Made by a program: the position numbers and the translations under genes. From positions 62,001 through 126,000 of the forward strand of contig DATIWB010000001.1 of assembly GCA_035519675.1 (NCBI GenBank): a DNA stretch of 64,000 bases. The letters run 5' to 3'. This stretch comes from RPRB01 sp035519675. GTDB lineage: Bacteria > Myxococcota > Myxococcia > Myxococcales > Myxococcaceae. Of the stretch, positions 1 through 8,363 are shown piece after piece. Each line of letters starts with the position of its first letter. Position 1 is the stretch's first letter. A model generated the notes under the pieces. That model saw only the letters and a program-made list of their open reading frames with translations. It searched no databases and was not told where the DNA came from.

Positions 1-1327
1 GCGAGCGGAGCACCTGGTTCGCTCCCTGCACCATCTGCCGCGCATCGGCCAGGAGCCGGTTCGCGGACTCGGTGATGTCGTCGAACCCGTTCCCCGGCAC
101 GGTGGGGAGCTCCGGATGCTCTCCGCCGAAGCTCAGGCGGGCCCGCGGAGCGTGCGGATGGAAGGCGAGTGACACCACCTTGTGCCCGGTCAGCAGGCTC
201 GCCGTCTCCAGCTCCGCACGGAGCCCCCGGGCGACCAGCACGGCCATCTGCCCGTCCGATGACTGCTGCAGCTGCTGACCTTCGGTGGGCAGCTCGCCCC
301 GGTGGAGGAGCACCCGCTCGGGATCGAGCGTCAAGGTCAGCGGCACCCGCAGCCGCCCGGCGTCGCCTTCGAGGTGGACGTCGGTGACCTGCCCCACCCG
401 GATGCCCAGCAGCTCCACCGGCGTCCCCAGGTCCACCCCGCGCACCGAGCCACCGAAGTGGACCAGGTACGAGACCTGCGGCCCGTAGGGCGTGACCTGG
501 GCGGCGTCCTTGTCCGGGTAGAGCTCGAACTCGGTCTCCTTGGGGCTCGGAGGGTCGCTCGCCCCCTCGGGGCGGGTGTCGAAGGCGATTCCGCCCAGGA
601 TGACCGCCTGGAGCGACTCGGCCCGCGCCTTGAAGCCTGCGCCCCCGGTGCTGACCTCGATGCCCGAGGCGTTCCAGAAGCGAGTCTCGGGCCGGACGAG
701 CTGGTCATGCGGCGCACGGACGAAGACGTTCACCGCCACGCTCTGGGAGTCCTGGGAAAGGGTCGCCCCCAGCACCTCGCCCACCGGCACGCCGCGGTAG
801 TAGACCGGCGAGCCGCGGCTCAGCGAACCGAGGCTTCTGGCCCGCAGCACGAAGGTCCTCCCCTCGCCGGACGGCGGGAGCACCGGCGGCTCCTCCAGGC
901 CCTCGAACCGCTCGGTCCGCCGTCCTGCCTCCGTTCCCGGCTCCATCTCGATGTACACCCCGGAGAAGAGGGTCCCCAGGCCCGAGACCCCGCCCACCCC
1001 GAGCCGCGGCCGCACCACCCAGAACCGGGTCCCGGTGGTCAGGTGGTCCGCGAGATCGCTGCGCATCCGGCCGTGCACTTCGACGTGGCTCAGGTCGCGG
1101 CTGAGGTCGAGGAACTCGACCAGGCCCACCTCGACGTTGCGGAGCATGATCCGCGTGCGCCCCGCCTCGACGCCCTCGGCGCTGGCAAAGGTGATGGTGA
1201 TCAGCGGCCCGCGCTGGCTGTAGGTCCTGAACCCCAGCCAGCCGGCGATCGCCACCGCGGCGATCGGCACCAGCCAGATGGGCGCGAACCGCCGTCGCTG
1301 GACGCGCGCCTCGCGAACCTCGGTCAT
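1..1327 (-). CDS. pqiB: PqiB-like MCE-family lipid transport protein (C-terminus beyond window)
   Basis: MCE-family protein that in Gram-negative bacteria forms a tunnel across the periplasm for phospholipid movement between membranes. The frame opens at ATG 1327-1325 and stays open to the window edge (442 codons seen). Residues about 15-37 are a single hydrophobic anchor. Three MCE-type repeats follow, starting near residues 52, 167 and 295, with the telltale GSPVYYRGVPVGEV in the second and DLGTPVELLGIRVGQV in the third; three or more MCE repeats point to PqiB rather than the single-MCE MlaD. Its ATG overlaps the pqiA stop (ATGA), so the two are translationally coupled, as in the classical pqiAB order. 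The 3' end and any following pqiC are outside the window. Confidence 0.9.
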   Translation of the reverse strand, partial: MTEVREARVQRRRFAPIWLVPIAAVAIAGWLGFRTYSQRGPLITITFASAEGVEAGRTRIMLRNVEVGLVEFLDLSRDLSHVEVHGRMRSDLADHLTTGTRFWVVRPRLGVGGVSGLGTLFSGVYIEMEPGTEAGRRTERFEGLEEPPVLPPSGEGRTFVLRARSLGSLSRGSPVYYRGVPVGEVLGATLSQDSQSVAVNVFVRAPHDQLVRPETRFWNASGIEVSTGGAGFKARAESLQAVILGGIAFDTRPEGASDPPSPKETEFELYPDKDAAQVTPYGPQVSYLVHFGGSVRGVDLGTPVELLGIRVGQVTDVHLEGDAGRLRVPLTLTLDPERVLLHRGELPTEGQQLQQSSDGQMAVLVARGLRAELETASLLTGHKVVSLAFHPHAPRARLSFGGEHPELPTVPGNGFDDITESANRLLADARQMVQGANQVLRS

Positions 1328-2553
1328 CCGGTCCTCCGCTCCACCGCGTCCCACATCAGCCGCGGGTCGAAGGCCTCGGCGGCGAACATGGTGACCACCA
1401 CCACCGCGGCAAACGCCACCGCTCCCGCCTTCGCCTCCACCGTGGCCAGCACCCCGAACTGCACCAGCGCCACCAGGAGCGAGATCATGAAGATGTCGAT
1501 GTTGGACCAGCGCCCGATGGCGTCGACCCAGCGGTAGAGGCGGGTCCGGAAGCGCAGCGCCCATCGCCAGCGCTGCCGGACCGAGACCACGAACCAGGTC
1601 AGGCTGACCAGCTTCAGCACCGGGACCAGGACGCTGGCGAAGAGGACGATCAGCGCCAGCGGCCAGTAGCCACGCCGCACCAGCTCACCGATGCCGGTGA
1701 GGATGGTGTTGGGGTTGGGCCGCCCCAGCCGACCCACCGCCATGATGGGGAGGATGTTGGCCGGCAAGTAGAGCGCCGCTCCGGCGATGACCAGAGCCAC
1801 GGTGCGGTCGAGGCTGTCAGGCTTGCGACGCCGCAAGGGGGTCCGGCAGCGGGGGCAGCGCGCGCCCTCGGAGAGCCCGGTCACGAGGTCACACTGCGGA
1901 CAGGCCAGCGTCGGCCCGGGCGACACGGGGCGCGGGGCCTGGATCGAGTCCCACACGTGCCGGCGATCCAGCGCCTGGTCGACCAGGAAGGTGAGGAAGG
2001 CCATCGCGGCCACCGCCCAGCCGCCGGTGCCGATCGACACCCGGCCCAGCTCCTCGAGGCGGGTGAAGGCCACGAACCCCCCCATGACGTAGACCTCGAT
2101 CATCCCCCAGGGGCGGAGCCGCTCCGCCAGCCGGAACAGCGGGCCGAGCTCGCGTGCCCGGTTGCCACGCCGGACGTGGAACAGGACGTAGCAGACGGCG
2201 CCCAGCCAGAGGAGCGGGAAGACGATGGAGAAGAAGGCCACCACCAGCGCGAGGGCCGGCATGTGATCCGAGACCAGCGCCCGGGGCCCACCGACCAGGA
2301 GGTTGCTGCGGTGGCGCCCGGCGAGGCTGACCTCGACGATGGGGAAGGCGTTGGCCAGCAGGCCACAGAGGAGCCCGGCCAGCGCCAGGGCCAGGGGCGT
2401 CGAGTCGGGAGGCTCGCGGCGGTCGAGCACGGCGTCGCAGCGGCAGCACCGGGCCAGGGAGTGAAGCCCGAGCTGCGGCAGGCTCTGCACCTGCGCGCAG
2501 TCGTGACAGGCGACCTCCTCGGCCGCCCCGGTTGCCTCGAGGGGGGTGTCCAC
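1324..2553 (-). CDS. pqiA: PqiA-family integral membrane protein
   Basis: Inner-membrane partner of PqiB in the paraquat-inducible lipid-transport system. The 409-residue protein has the duplicated PqiA architecture: two halves, each starting with a Cys-rich zinc-ribbon (CHDC...CCRC near residues 17-40; CPQC...CPRC near residues 218-238) followed by about four transmembrane segments. The length is usual for PqiA. The start is GTG at 2553, 74 bases after the acyltransferase gene; the stop overlaps the pqiB start. The exact substrate is not known for the family as a whole; phospholipid transport is the accepted role. Confidence 0.92.
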   Translation of the reverse strand: MDTPLEATGAAEEVACHDCAQVQSLPQLGLHSLARCCRCDAVLDRREPPDSTPLALALAGLLCGLLANAFPIVEVSLAGRHRSNLLVGGPRALVSDHMPALALVVAFFSIVFPLLWLGAVCYVLFHVRRGNRARELGPLFRLAERLRPWGMIEVYVMGGFVAFTRLEELGRVSIGTGGWAVAAMAFLTFLVDQALDRRHVWDSIQAPRPVSPGPTLACPQCDLVTGLSEGARCPRCRTPLRRRKPDSLDRTVALVIAGAALYLPANILPIMAVGRLGRPNPNTILTGIGELVRRGYWPLALIVLFASVLVPVLKLVSLTWFVVSVRQRWRWALRFRTRLYRWVDAIGRWSNIDIFMISLLVALVQFGVLATVEAKAGAVAFAAVVVVTMFAAEAFDPRLMWDAVERRTG

Positions 2554-2627
2554 TCAGGGATCAGCAGGTAGGTCGTCCGCTCGCTCCTGCCACCCCCCGG
2601 TCGGAGGTCGACGTCCAGCGGCGAACG

Positions 2628-4130
2628 TCAGCCGCGCCGCCAGCCGACGCCGCGCGCCCAGTCCTCGAACTCGCGGCGGCGAGCAGCGGGGTCCGGCGGA
2701 GGGACGTCCCCCGGCTCGCGCGATGCCGTGTTCGCACTCTGGAGCGCATCGGCCATCGGAGGGAGGCCGAGCGCCGCGCGGCGAGCGTCGAGCTGCTCCG
2801 GCGCCTCCACCGGACCGGGCGACAGCCGGCCCGTGTCGTCCCAGTCGAGCAGCGTGCCGTAGAGCGACGGCCGACCCTCGAGGTGACGGACCCGGTCCTC
2901 GAGCATCGCGGCCTGCAACGGCGAGGCTTCGCCGCGGGCGGCCGCCTCACGCACCAGGGCGAGGAAGCGCCGCTGCAGCCCGGGCGTGGCGATGGCATGG
3001 TGCGCGACCCGCCAGGCGGCGGCGGCCCCGTCGGACCCTGCCATCGAGCGCCCGGGCCAGCCATGCACCTCGACCAGGCGGCCGAGACGCTCGGCGAGCA
3101 CGCGGTGCACGGCCTCCATCCGCGGGTGGTAGCCACCGAAGAGTCCGCCGGTGGCGACGAGCTGGGCCCGCACCGCCTGGTCCTGCGCGTCCATGGCGAG
3201 GAGCTCGAGCCGCAGCGCCTCCTCCGGCGGCGGCGACAGCTTCCACCTGCGGTGCAGCCACAGCCACTGCTCGGGAGCCTCGCGGATGAGGCGCTCCAGC
3301 ACCGCCGTCACCCGGGCGGTGTGCTCGAACAGGTCCCGGCCACGGTCGCCGCTGTCCAGCACCTCGAAGGGGCCCTCCACCCGGAACCGGAGCCGTCCGC
3401 CACCGCGGAGAGCCACCACCACCAGGGTCGGCGCGCCGGTCCGGAGCGCGGCCACGGAGAGCGCGGGCGTGGTCGCCGCCGGCCGGCCGAAGAAGGGCAC
3501 GAAGAGCGCGTGCTTTCCGCCGATGGCCTGGTCGATCAGCATCGCCACCACCTCGTTCCGCCGGAGCGCCGCCACCATCGTCGAGAGCGCCCCCCTCCCC
3601 GGGATGAGCCGGAGCCCGGCCCGCTCACGCGCCTCGACCAGCCGGGCGTTGACCCCACCGCGCAGGGGGCGGACGACGGCGTGGAGCGGCACCCGCTGGG
3701 CCATCGCCGCGCCGAACAGCTCCCAGCTGCCGAGGTGGGCAGTGGCCACCAGCAGTCCCTTGCCACGCTCGAGCGCCCGCTCCACCGGTCCGAAGTCGTC
3801 CACCTCCACCTCGGCCAGCAGCTGCGCCGGCGGCGCCCCGAGCGTACGGAGCGCGTCCACCACCACCCGGGCCATGTTGGCGTAGGCGGCACGGGCGATG
3901 GCCCGACGCTCCTCCTCGGTGCGCTCGGGCAGGGCCCGGGCGAGGTTGTCGAGCGTCACCTTGCGCCGGATGCCCAGCGCGTAGGCGCACGCCGCCACCC
4001 CGCCGGCGAGGGCGGCGACGGCCCGGGAGGGAAGCGCCTGGAGGAGACGCACCAGCCCCCCCGCGGCCGCCCGGGAAAGGACAGTCGATCGCACGAGGGC
4101 GGGCCTCTCCACCAGGTTGCCTGCTAGCAC
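2628..4130 (-). CDS. LpxL/HtrB-type acyltransferase fused to a DUF6624-like C-terminal domain
   Basis: A 500-residue protein in one uninterrupted frame. Residues about 20-300 match the lipid A lauroyl/myristoyl acyltransferase family: AHLGSWE carries the catalytic HX4E pair (H132, E137), followed by VPFFGRPAATTPA and the family-typical PEQWLWLHRRWK near residue 288. HtrB-type enzymes usually end here. About 195 further residues follow (306-500); their pattern (LLAMDAQDQAVRAQL, AAWRVAHHAIATPGLQRR, EDRVRHLEGRPSLYGT, LDARRAALGLPPMAD) resembles the DUF6624 family, whose role is unknown. Start GTG 4130 sits after a GGGGGTGG ribosome-binding sequence. It is the first gene of a likely operon with pqiA-pqiB, which suggests a role in envelope lipid remodelling. 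The acyl acceptor (lipid A, phospholipid or another) cannot be told from sequence. Confidence 0.85.
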   Translation of the reverse strand: MLAGNLVERPALVRSTVLSRAAAGGLVRLLQALPSRAVAALAGGVAACAYALGIRRKVTLDNLARALPERTEEERRAIARAAYANMARVVVDALRTLGAPPAQLLAEVEVDDFGPVERALERGKGLLVATAHLGSWELFGAAMAQRVPLHAVVRPLRGGVNARLVEARERAGLRLIPGRGALSTMVAALRRNEVVAMLIDQAIGGKHALFVPFFGRPAATTPALSVAALRTGAPTLVVVALRGGGRLRFRVEGPFEVLDSGDRGRDLFEHTARVTAVLERLIREAPEQWLWLHRRWKLSPPPEEALRLELLAMDAQDQAVRAQLVATGGLFGGYHPRMEAVHRVLAERLGRLVEVHGWPGRSMAGSDGAAAAWRVAHHAIATPGLQRRFLALVREAAARGEASPLQAAMLEDRVRHLEGRPSLYGTLLDWDDTGRLSPGPVEAPEQLDARRAALGLPPMADALQSANTASREPGDVPPPDPAARRREFEDWARGVGWRRG

Positions 4131-4249
4131 GGGACCACCCCCGTGCTGGAGGCGTTCGGGCCGTGGCAGAGGAGCGCGTCGACGGGGGCCCGGCCCTCGC
4201 CTTCCGCGTGCCTCGACCCGGCCCCCAGCGCGTTAGACTCCCGCGGGCG

Positions 4250-4990
4250 ATGATCGGACTCCTGCTCCTCTCTGCCGTGCTGGCTGCCCCGGACGCCGGA
4301 GCGCTGCCCCGGACCTCCGTCCCGCCACAGGCGGCACGTGGGGCCGACGCGGGTCTGCCCTCCGTCGCCGCGGACGCGGGCGTCCTCCGGGGCGACGCGC
4401 AGCGCCCCGCCCCCGACGCGGGGCCGGGGGCCCGTGATGGCGGCGCGCGCAGTACCGCCGTCGACGGCGCCCCGGAGCCACCGACCCGCGTCTCGGTCCA
4501 GGAGCCCGCGGCGCCCGACGCAGGCACCTCGCGGAAGAAGAAGGCCCGCGCCGACCGGACGGACGGTCAGGGAGATCCCCAGATGGACGCGCTGCTCGAG
4601 CAGTCGCGCGCCCAGACCGAGGCGCTCCAGCAGATCGCCGCCCAGCAGCGGGCGTCGGAGGAGGGGCGGGTCGCCGAGCAGCAGGCGCGGACGCAGCGGG
4701 CGATGCAGCTCGACGGTGCCCGCAGCTCCATCGACGGGACCGTCCAGTCGCTGCAGGCGAACGGTGACTGGAACGCGGCGGCGCTCCAGTCGACCCGGGT
4801 CAGCCTCCAGCAGACCGCCGCCGCGGCGACGGCCGCCGGCTCACCCGCGGAGGCCAGCCGCGCGGCCGAGGCGGCGCGCCTGGTCGAGGCCGCGGAGGCG
4901 GCGCTCGCCCAGAAGAACGCACAGCAGGCGCAGTACTACCTCCTGCAGGCCAACCAGTTGCTGCAGGGCGCGCAAAACGTGCGCTACTGA
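4250..4990 (+). CDS. Secreted Ala/Gln-rich coiled-coil protein, unknown function
   Basis: Not recognised as a named family. The ATG at 4250 gives a 246-residue protein with a convincing signal peptide (MIGLLLLSAVLAAPDAGA); an upstream in-frame codon would bury this hydrophobic start, so 4250 is preferred. Residues about 15-105 are low-complexity, rich in Pro, Ala and repeated PDAG/DAG. A basic patch (SRKKKARADR) follows, then from about residue 110 to the end a strongly helical Gln/Ala/Glu-rich segment (LLEQSRAQTEALQQIAAQQR) typical of a coiled coil. It is transcribed divergently from the acyltransferase-pqi cluster across 119 bases and precedes the phenylalanine hydroxylase gene by 63 bases. 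A periplasmic structural or adaptor role is possible but is a guess. Confidence 0.75.
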   Translation: MIGLLLLSAVLAAPDAGALPRTSVPPQAARGADAGLPSVAADAGVLRGDAQRPAPDAGPGARDGGARSTAVDGAPEPPTRVSVQEPAAPDAGTSRKKKARADRTDGQGDPQMDALLEQSRAQTEALQQIAAQQRASEEGRVAEQQARTQRAMQLDGARSSIDGTVQSLQANGDWNAAALQSTRVSLQQTAAAATAAGSPAEASRAAEAARLVEAAEAALAQKNAQQAQYYLLQANQLLQGAQNVRY

Positions 4991-5053
4991 GAGTCTCCGA
5001 CGCACGGCGACAGCGGAGCATCTGGCGGTCGGAGGGGATAGATTGGCCGGACG

Positions 5054-5917
5054 ATGAATCCGGGCCTCCCCTTCGCCGGCGCCGCCGAGTCCGCTCCCAC
5101 CGCGGGGGCCGAGGACATCGTCCAGCTCGACCAGAACCACCCCGGCTTTCGCGATCCGGAGTACCGCTCGCGCCGGAACCACATCGCGCAGCAGGCGCTC
5201 CACTGGCGGCCTGGCGACCCGGTCCCCGAGGTCCAGTACACCGACACCGAGCAGGGCGTGTGGCGCACGGTGTGGGAGCACCTCGCGCCGCTGCACAGCC
5301 GGCACGCGTCCGCCGAGTACAAGGTCTGCTCCGGTCAGATCTCCTTCTCCCGTCAGCGCATCCCCCAGCTCCGCGAGGTGAACCAGAAGCTCGCCGCCAG
5401 CCCCACCGGCTTTCAGATGGTCCCGGTGGCGGGGCTGGTCACCTCGCGCGCCTTTCTGGGAAATCTCAGGTTCGACCAGTTCCTCTCCACCCAGTACATC
5501 CGCCACCACACCGTCCCGCTGTACACGCCCGAGCCGGACATCGTGCACGAGCTGGTGGGGCACGCTGCCACCCTGGCGGACCCGGGCTTCGCCGAGCTCA
5601 ACCGCGCCTTCGGCCGCGCCGCGGAGCGGGTGAACGAGGACGTGCTGAAGCAGATCGAGCGGGTCTACTGGTACACGCTGGAGTTCGGCGTGGCCAAGGA
5701 GGGCGACCACCTCAAGGCCTACGGCGCGGGCTTGCTCTCCTCGTTCGGGGAGCTGGAGCGGTTCCAGGCGCACGCCAAGCTTGTCCCCTTGAACATCGAG
5801 GCCATGACGGCGCGCCCGTACGACCCGACCGTCTACCAGGAGGTCCTGTTCGTCGCGCCCTCCTTCCAGGACGCCGTCCGGACGGTCACCCGCTGGCTGG
5901 ACGACGTCGCGAAGTGA
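5054..5917 (+). CDS. phhA: Phenylalanine 4-hydroxylase (tetrahydropterin-dependent)
   Basis: Converts phenylalanine to tyrosine with O2 and a tetrahydropterin cofactor at a non-heme iron site; cytoplasmic. The 287 residues cover only the catalytic domain, as usual for bacterial enzymes. The iron-binding facial triad is visible: H165 and H170 in PDIVHELVGHAATLADP and E210 in YWYTLEFGV. Other family blocks present are FQMVPVAGLVTSRAFL and STQYIRHHTVPLYTPEPD. No gene for a pterin recycling dehydratase (PhhB) is adjacent. The gene stands alone between the coiled-coil protein and fusA; tyrosine catabolism or pigment supply cannot be decided from context. Confidence 0.95.
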   Translation: MNPGLPFAGAAESAPTAGAEDIVQLDQNHPGFRDPEYRSRRNHIAQQALHWRPGDPVPEVQYTDTEQGVWRTVWEHLAPLHSRHASAEYKVCSGQISFSRQRIPQLREVNQKLAASPTGFQMVPVAGLVTSRAFLGNLRFDQFLSTQYIRHHTVPLYTPEPDIVHELVGHAATLADPGFAELNRAFGRAAERVNEDVLKQIERVYWYTLEFGVAKEGDHLKAYGAGLLSSFGELERFQAHAKLVPLNIEAMTARPYDPTVYQEVLFVAPSFQDAVRTVTRWLDDVAK

Positions 5918-6000
5918 TGTAAGCTCTTGTCTTGACGTCGAATTTGTTGGCGGCTGGCCGCGTCGTGAATTCTTCTGTCACTGACAAGGCATGGTCATCA

Positions 6001-6030
6001 GTTTGCGTGATGCCGTCACCGCGTTAGGTT
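6001..6030 (+). promoter_or_regulatory. Candidate fusA promoter
   Basis: In the relatively AT-rich leader between phhA and fusA, TTGCGT (6003-6008) and TAGGTT (6025-6030) are 16 bases apart, a plausible -35/-10 pair for a housekeeping sigma factor. The same TAGGTT hexamer appears in the leader of fadN. The 222-base gap 5918-6139 otherwise holds no gene. Matches are weak, so this is only a candidate. Confidence 0.3.
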
Positions 6031-6139
6031 GGTCCGACACTGGCAAATCGGCCCGTTCGGCAGTAGAGGGCCGCCGCCCGTTCGAACCAGCGCGGGCACC
6101 CCTCTCCATGCAGTCCCGTCGAGGAAGCAGACACACATC

Positions 6140-8245
6140 ATGGCGTCCAACATCCCCATCGAGCGCGTTCGCAACATCGGCATCTCGGCCCACATCGACA
6201 GTGGGAAGACCACGCTGACCGAGCGCATTCTCTTCTACACCGGCCGGATCCACGAGATTCACGAGGTCCGTGGCAAGGACGGCGTCGGCGCCAAGATGGA
6301 CTCGATGGACCTGGAGCGTGAGAAGGGCATCACCATCCAGTCCGCGGCCACGTTCTGCCTGTGGAAGGACATCAACATCAACATCATCGACACCCCGGGC
6401 CACGTGGACTTCACCATCGAGGTGGAGCGCGCGCTGCGGGTGCTCGACGGGGCGATCCTCGTCCTCTGCAGTGTCTCCGGGGTGCAGTCTCAGTCGATCA
6501 CCGTGGATCGCCAGATGCGCCGCTACAAGGTTCCCCGCATCGCCTTCGTCAACAAGATGGACCGGGCCGGGGCGAACTACGCCCGCGTGGCGGCGCAGCT
6601 CAAGGAGAAGCTGAGCCACCACCCGGTGATGCTGCAGATCCCGATCGGCAACGAGGACCGGTTCCAGGGCATCGTCGACCCGATCGTGGGCAAGGCCTAT
6701 TACTTCGACGGAGAGAACGGGGAGCACGTCCGCGAGGAGGAGATCCCGGCCGAGCTGGTGGAGCAGGCCAAGCGGGTTCGCCACGACATCATCGAGGGCG
6801 TGGCCAACGTGGACGATCACCTGGCCGAGCTGTTCATCGCCGACAAGCCCATCTCCAACGAGGAGCTCAAGGCCGCCATCCGCCGCGCCACCCTGGCGCT
6901 GAAGATGACTCCGGTCATGTGCGGCTCGGCGTACAAGAACAAGGGCGTCCAGCTGCTCCTTGACGCGGTCCGCGACTACCTCCCCAACCCGGCCGAGGTG
7001 GTGAACGAGGCGCTCGACCAGAAGAACAACGAGGCGAAGGTCGTCCTCGAGTCCAGCCCGGACAAGCCGTTCGTCGGCCTCGCCTTCAAGCTCGAGGACG
7101 GGCGCTACGGCCAGCTGACCTACATTCGCATCTACCAGGGGCGGATCGCCAAGGGCGACTTCATCTTCAACCAGTCGAACCAGAGGAAGGTGAAGATTCC
7201 CCGCATCGTCCGGATGCACAGCAACGAGATGATCGACGTCGGCGAGGCCAGCGCCGGGGACATCGTCGCGCTGTTCGGCGTGGAGTGCGCCTCGGGCGAC
7301 ACCTTCACCGACGGCCGGCTGTCGGTCACCATGACCTCGATGCACGTGCCGGACGCGGTGATCGACCTCGCCGTGGCACCGAAGGAGCGCACCGGGCAGG
7401 CCAACTTCTCCAAGGCCCTGAACCGGTTCACTAAGGAGGACCCGACGTTCCGGGTCCACCGCGACGAGGAGTCTGCCCAGACCATCATCAGCGGCATGGG
7501 GGAGCTGCACCTCGAGATCTACATCGAGCGGATGAAGCGCGAGTACAACTGCGAGGTGGTGGCCGGGAAGCCGCAGGTGGCCTACCGCGAGACCATCACC
7601 CAGCGCGGCGACTTCGCCTACACCCACAAGAAGCAGACCGGCGGCTCGGGTCAGTTCGGCCGTGTCTGCGGGTACCTCGAGCCGCTGCCGGCGGATTCGG
7701 TGGAGACCTACGAGTTCGTGGACGACATCGTCGGCGGTGCCATTCCCCGCGAGTTCATCCCCGCGGTGGACAAGGGCTTCCGCGAGGCGCTCAAGAAGGG
7801 CTCCCTGATCGGCTTCCCGGTCGTGGGTGTCCGCGCGGTCATCAACGACGGCGATAGCCACGACGTGGACAGCTCCGAGCAGGCGTTCAAGACCGCGGCG
7901 ATCATGGCCTTCCGCGAGGGCTACGAGGCGGCCAAGCCGACCATCCTCGAGCCGATCATGAAGGTCGAGGTGTCTGCGCCCGAGGAGTTCCAGGGCTCGG
8001 TGGTCGGCCAGCTGAACCAGCGCCGCGGGACCATCCTCAGCACCGAGAACAGCGAGGGCTACCTGACGGCGGTGGCCGAGGTGCCGCTGAACAGCATGTT
8101 CGGCTACAGCACCGACCTGCGCTCCGCGACCCAGGGCAAGGGCGAGTTCACGATGGAGTTCGCCAAGTACGCCCCGGTCCCGCGAAACGAGCAGGAAGAG
8201 ATGATGAAGGCCTACCGCGAGAAGCAGGCCGCCGAGCGGCGGTAG
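6140..8245 (+). CDS. fusA: Elongation factor G of the mitochondrial-EFG1/spd type
   Basis: GTPase that drives tRNA-mRNA translocation on the ribosome. The ATG at 6140, with GAGGAAG 12 bases upstream, gives 701 residues beginning MASNIPIERVRNIGISAH; codons further upstream have no family similarity. G1 is AHIDSGKTT (Ser in place of the bacterial Ala), switch II DTPGHVDFT, G4 NKMD. The blocks VRGKDGVGAKMDSMDLER, VLDGAILVLCSVSGVQSQ, CASGDTFTD and PLNSMFGYSTDLRS match mitochondrial EF-G1 and the spd-type EF-Gs of spirochaetes, planctomycetes and delta-proteobacteria more than E. coli FusA. It is not in a rpsL-rpsG-fusA-tuf operon, so another EF-G may exist elsewhere. A strong hairpin follows the stop. 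Confidence 0.95.
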   Translation: MASNIPIERVRNIGISAHIDSGKTTLTERILFYTGRIHEIHEVRGKDGVGAKMDSMDLEREKGITIQSAATFCLWKDININIIDTPGHVDFTIEVERALRVLDGAILVLCSVSGVQSQSITVDRQMRRYKVPRIAFVNKMDRAGANYARVAAQLKEKLSHHPVMLQIPIGNEDRFQGIVDPIVGKAYYFDGENGEHVREEEIPAELVEQAKRVRHDIIEGVANVDDHLAELFIADKPISNEELKAAIRRATLALKMTPVMCGSAYKNKGVQLLLDAVRDYLPNPAEVVNEALDQKNNEAKVVLESSPDKPFVGLAFKLEDGRYGQLTYIRIYQGRIAKGDFIFNQSNQRKVKIPRIVRMHSNEMIDVGEASAGDIVALFGVECASGDTFTDGRLSVTMTSMHVPDAVIDLAVAPKERTGQANFSKALNRFTKEDPTFRVHRDEESAQTIISGMGELHLEIYIERMKREYNCEVVAGKPQVAYRETITQRGDFAYTHKKQTGGSGQFGRVCGYLEPLPADSVETYEFVDDIVGGAIPREFIPAVDKGFREALKKGSLIGFPVVGVRAVINDGDSHDVDSSEQAFKTAAIMAFREGYEAAKPTILEPIMKVEVSAPEEFQGSVVGQLNQRRGTILSTENSEGYLTAVAEVPLNSMFGYSTDLRSATQGKGEFTMEFAKYAPVPRNEQEEMMKAYREKQAAERR

Positions 8246-8278
8246 TCCGGCCGGCTCGGTTCATCGACCGCAGCACCG

Positions 8279-8312
8279 GAGGGCGCCCCGGAGCACATCC
8301 GGCGGCGCCCTC
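8279..8312 (+). terminator. Strong hairpin after fusA, probable terminator
   Basis: GAGGGCGCC (8279-8287) pairs with GGCGCCCTC (8304-8312), and the inside pairs again: CCGGA (8288-8292) with TCCGG (8298-8302) around a GCACA loop. This makes a 14-bp stem with one bulged C. There is no T-run after it, so it could act as a terminator without U-tract, an RNA-processing stop or an mRNA stabiliser. It lies 33 bases past the fusA stop. Confidence 0.6.
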
Positions 8313-8363
8313 GGCGTTCCACCTCCCTGCCCATTCCCCCGGACCTGAGGTGACCGCGCCGCC

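Noticed and set aside
5978..7861. Minus-strand open frame of 627 codons opposite fusA
   Set aside because: Shadow of the EF-G gene; Val/Leu/Asp/His-rich with no family features.
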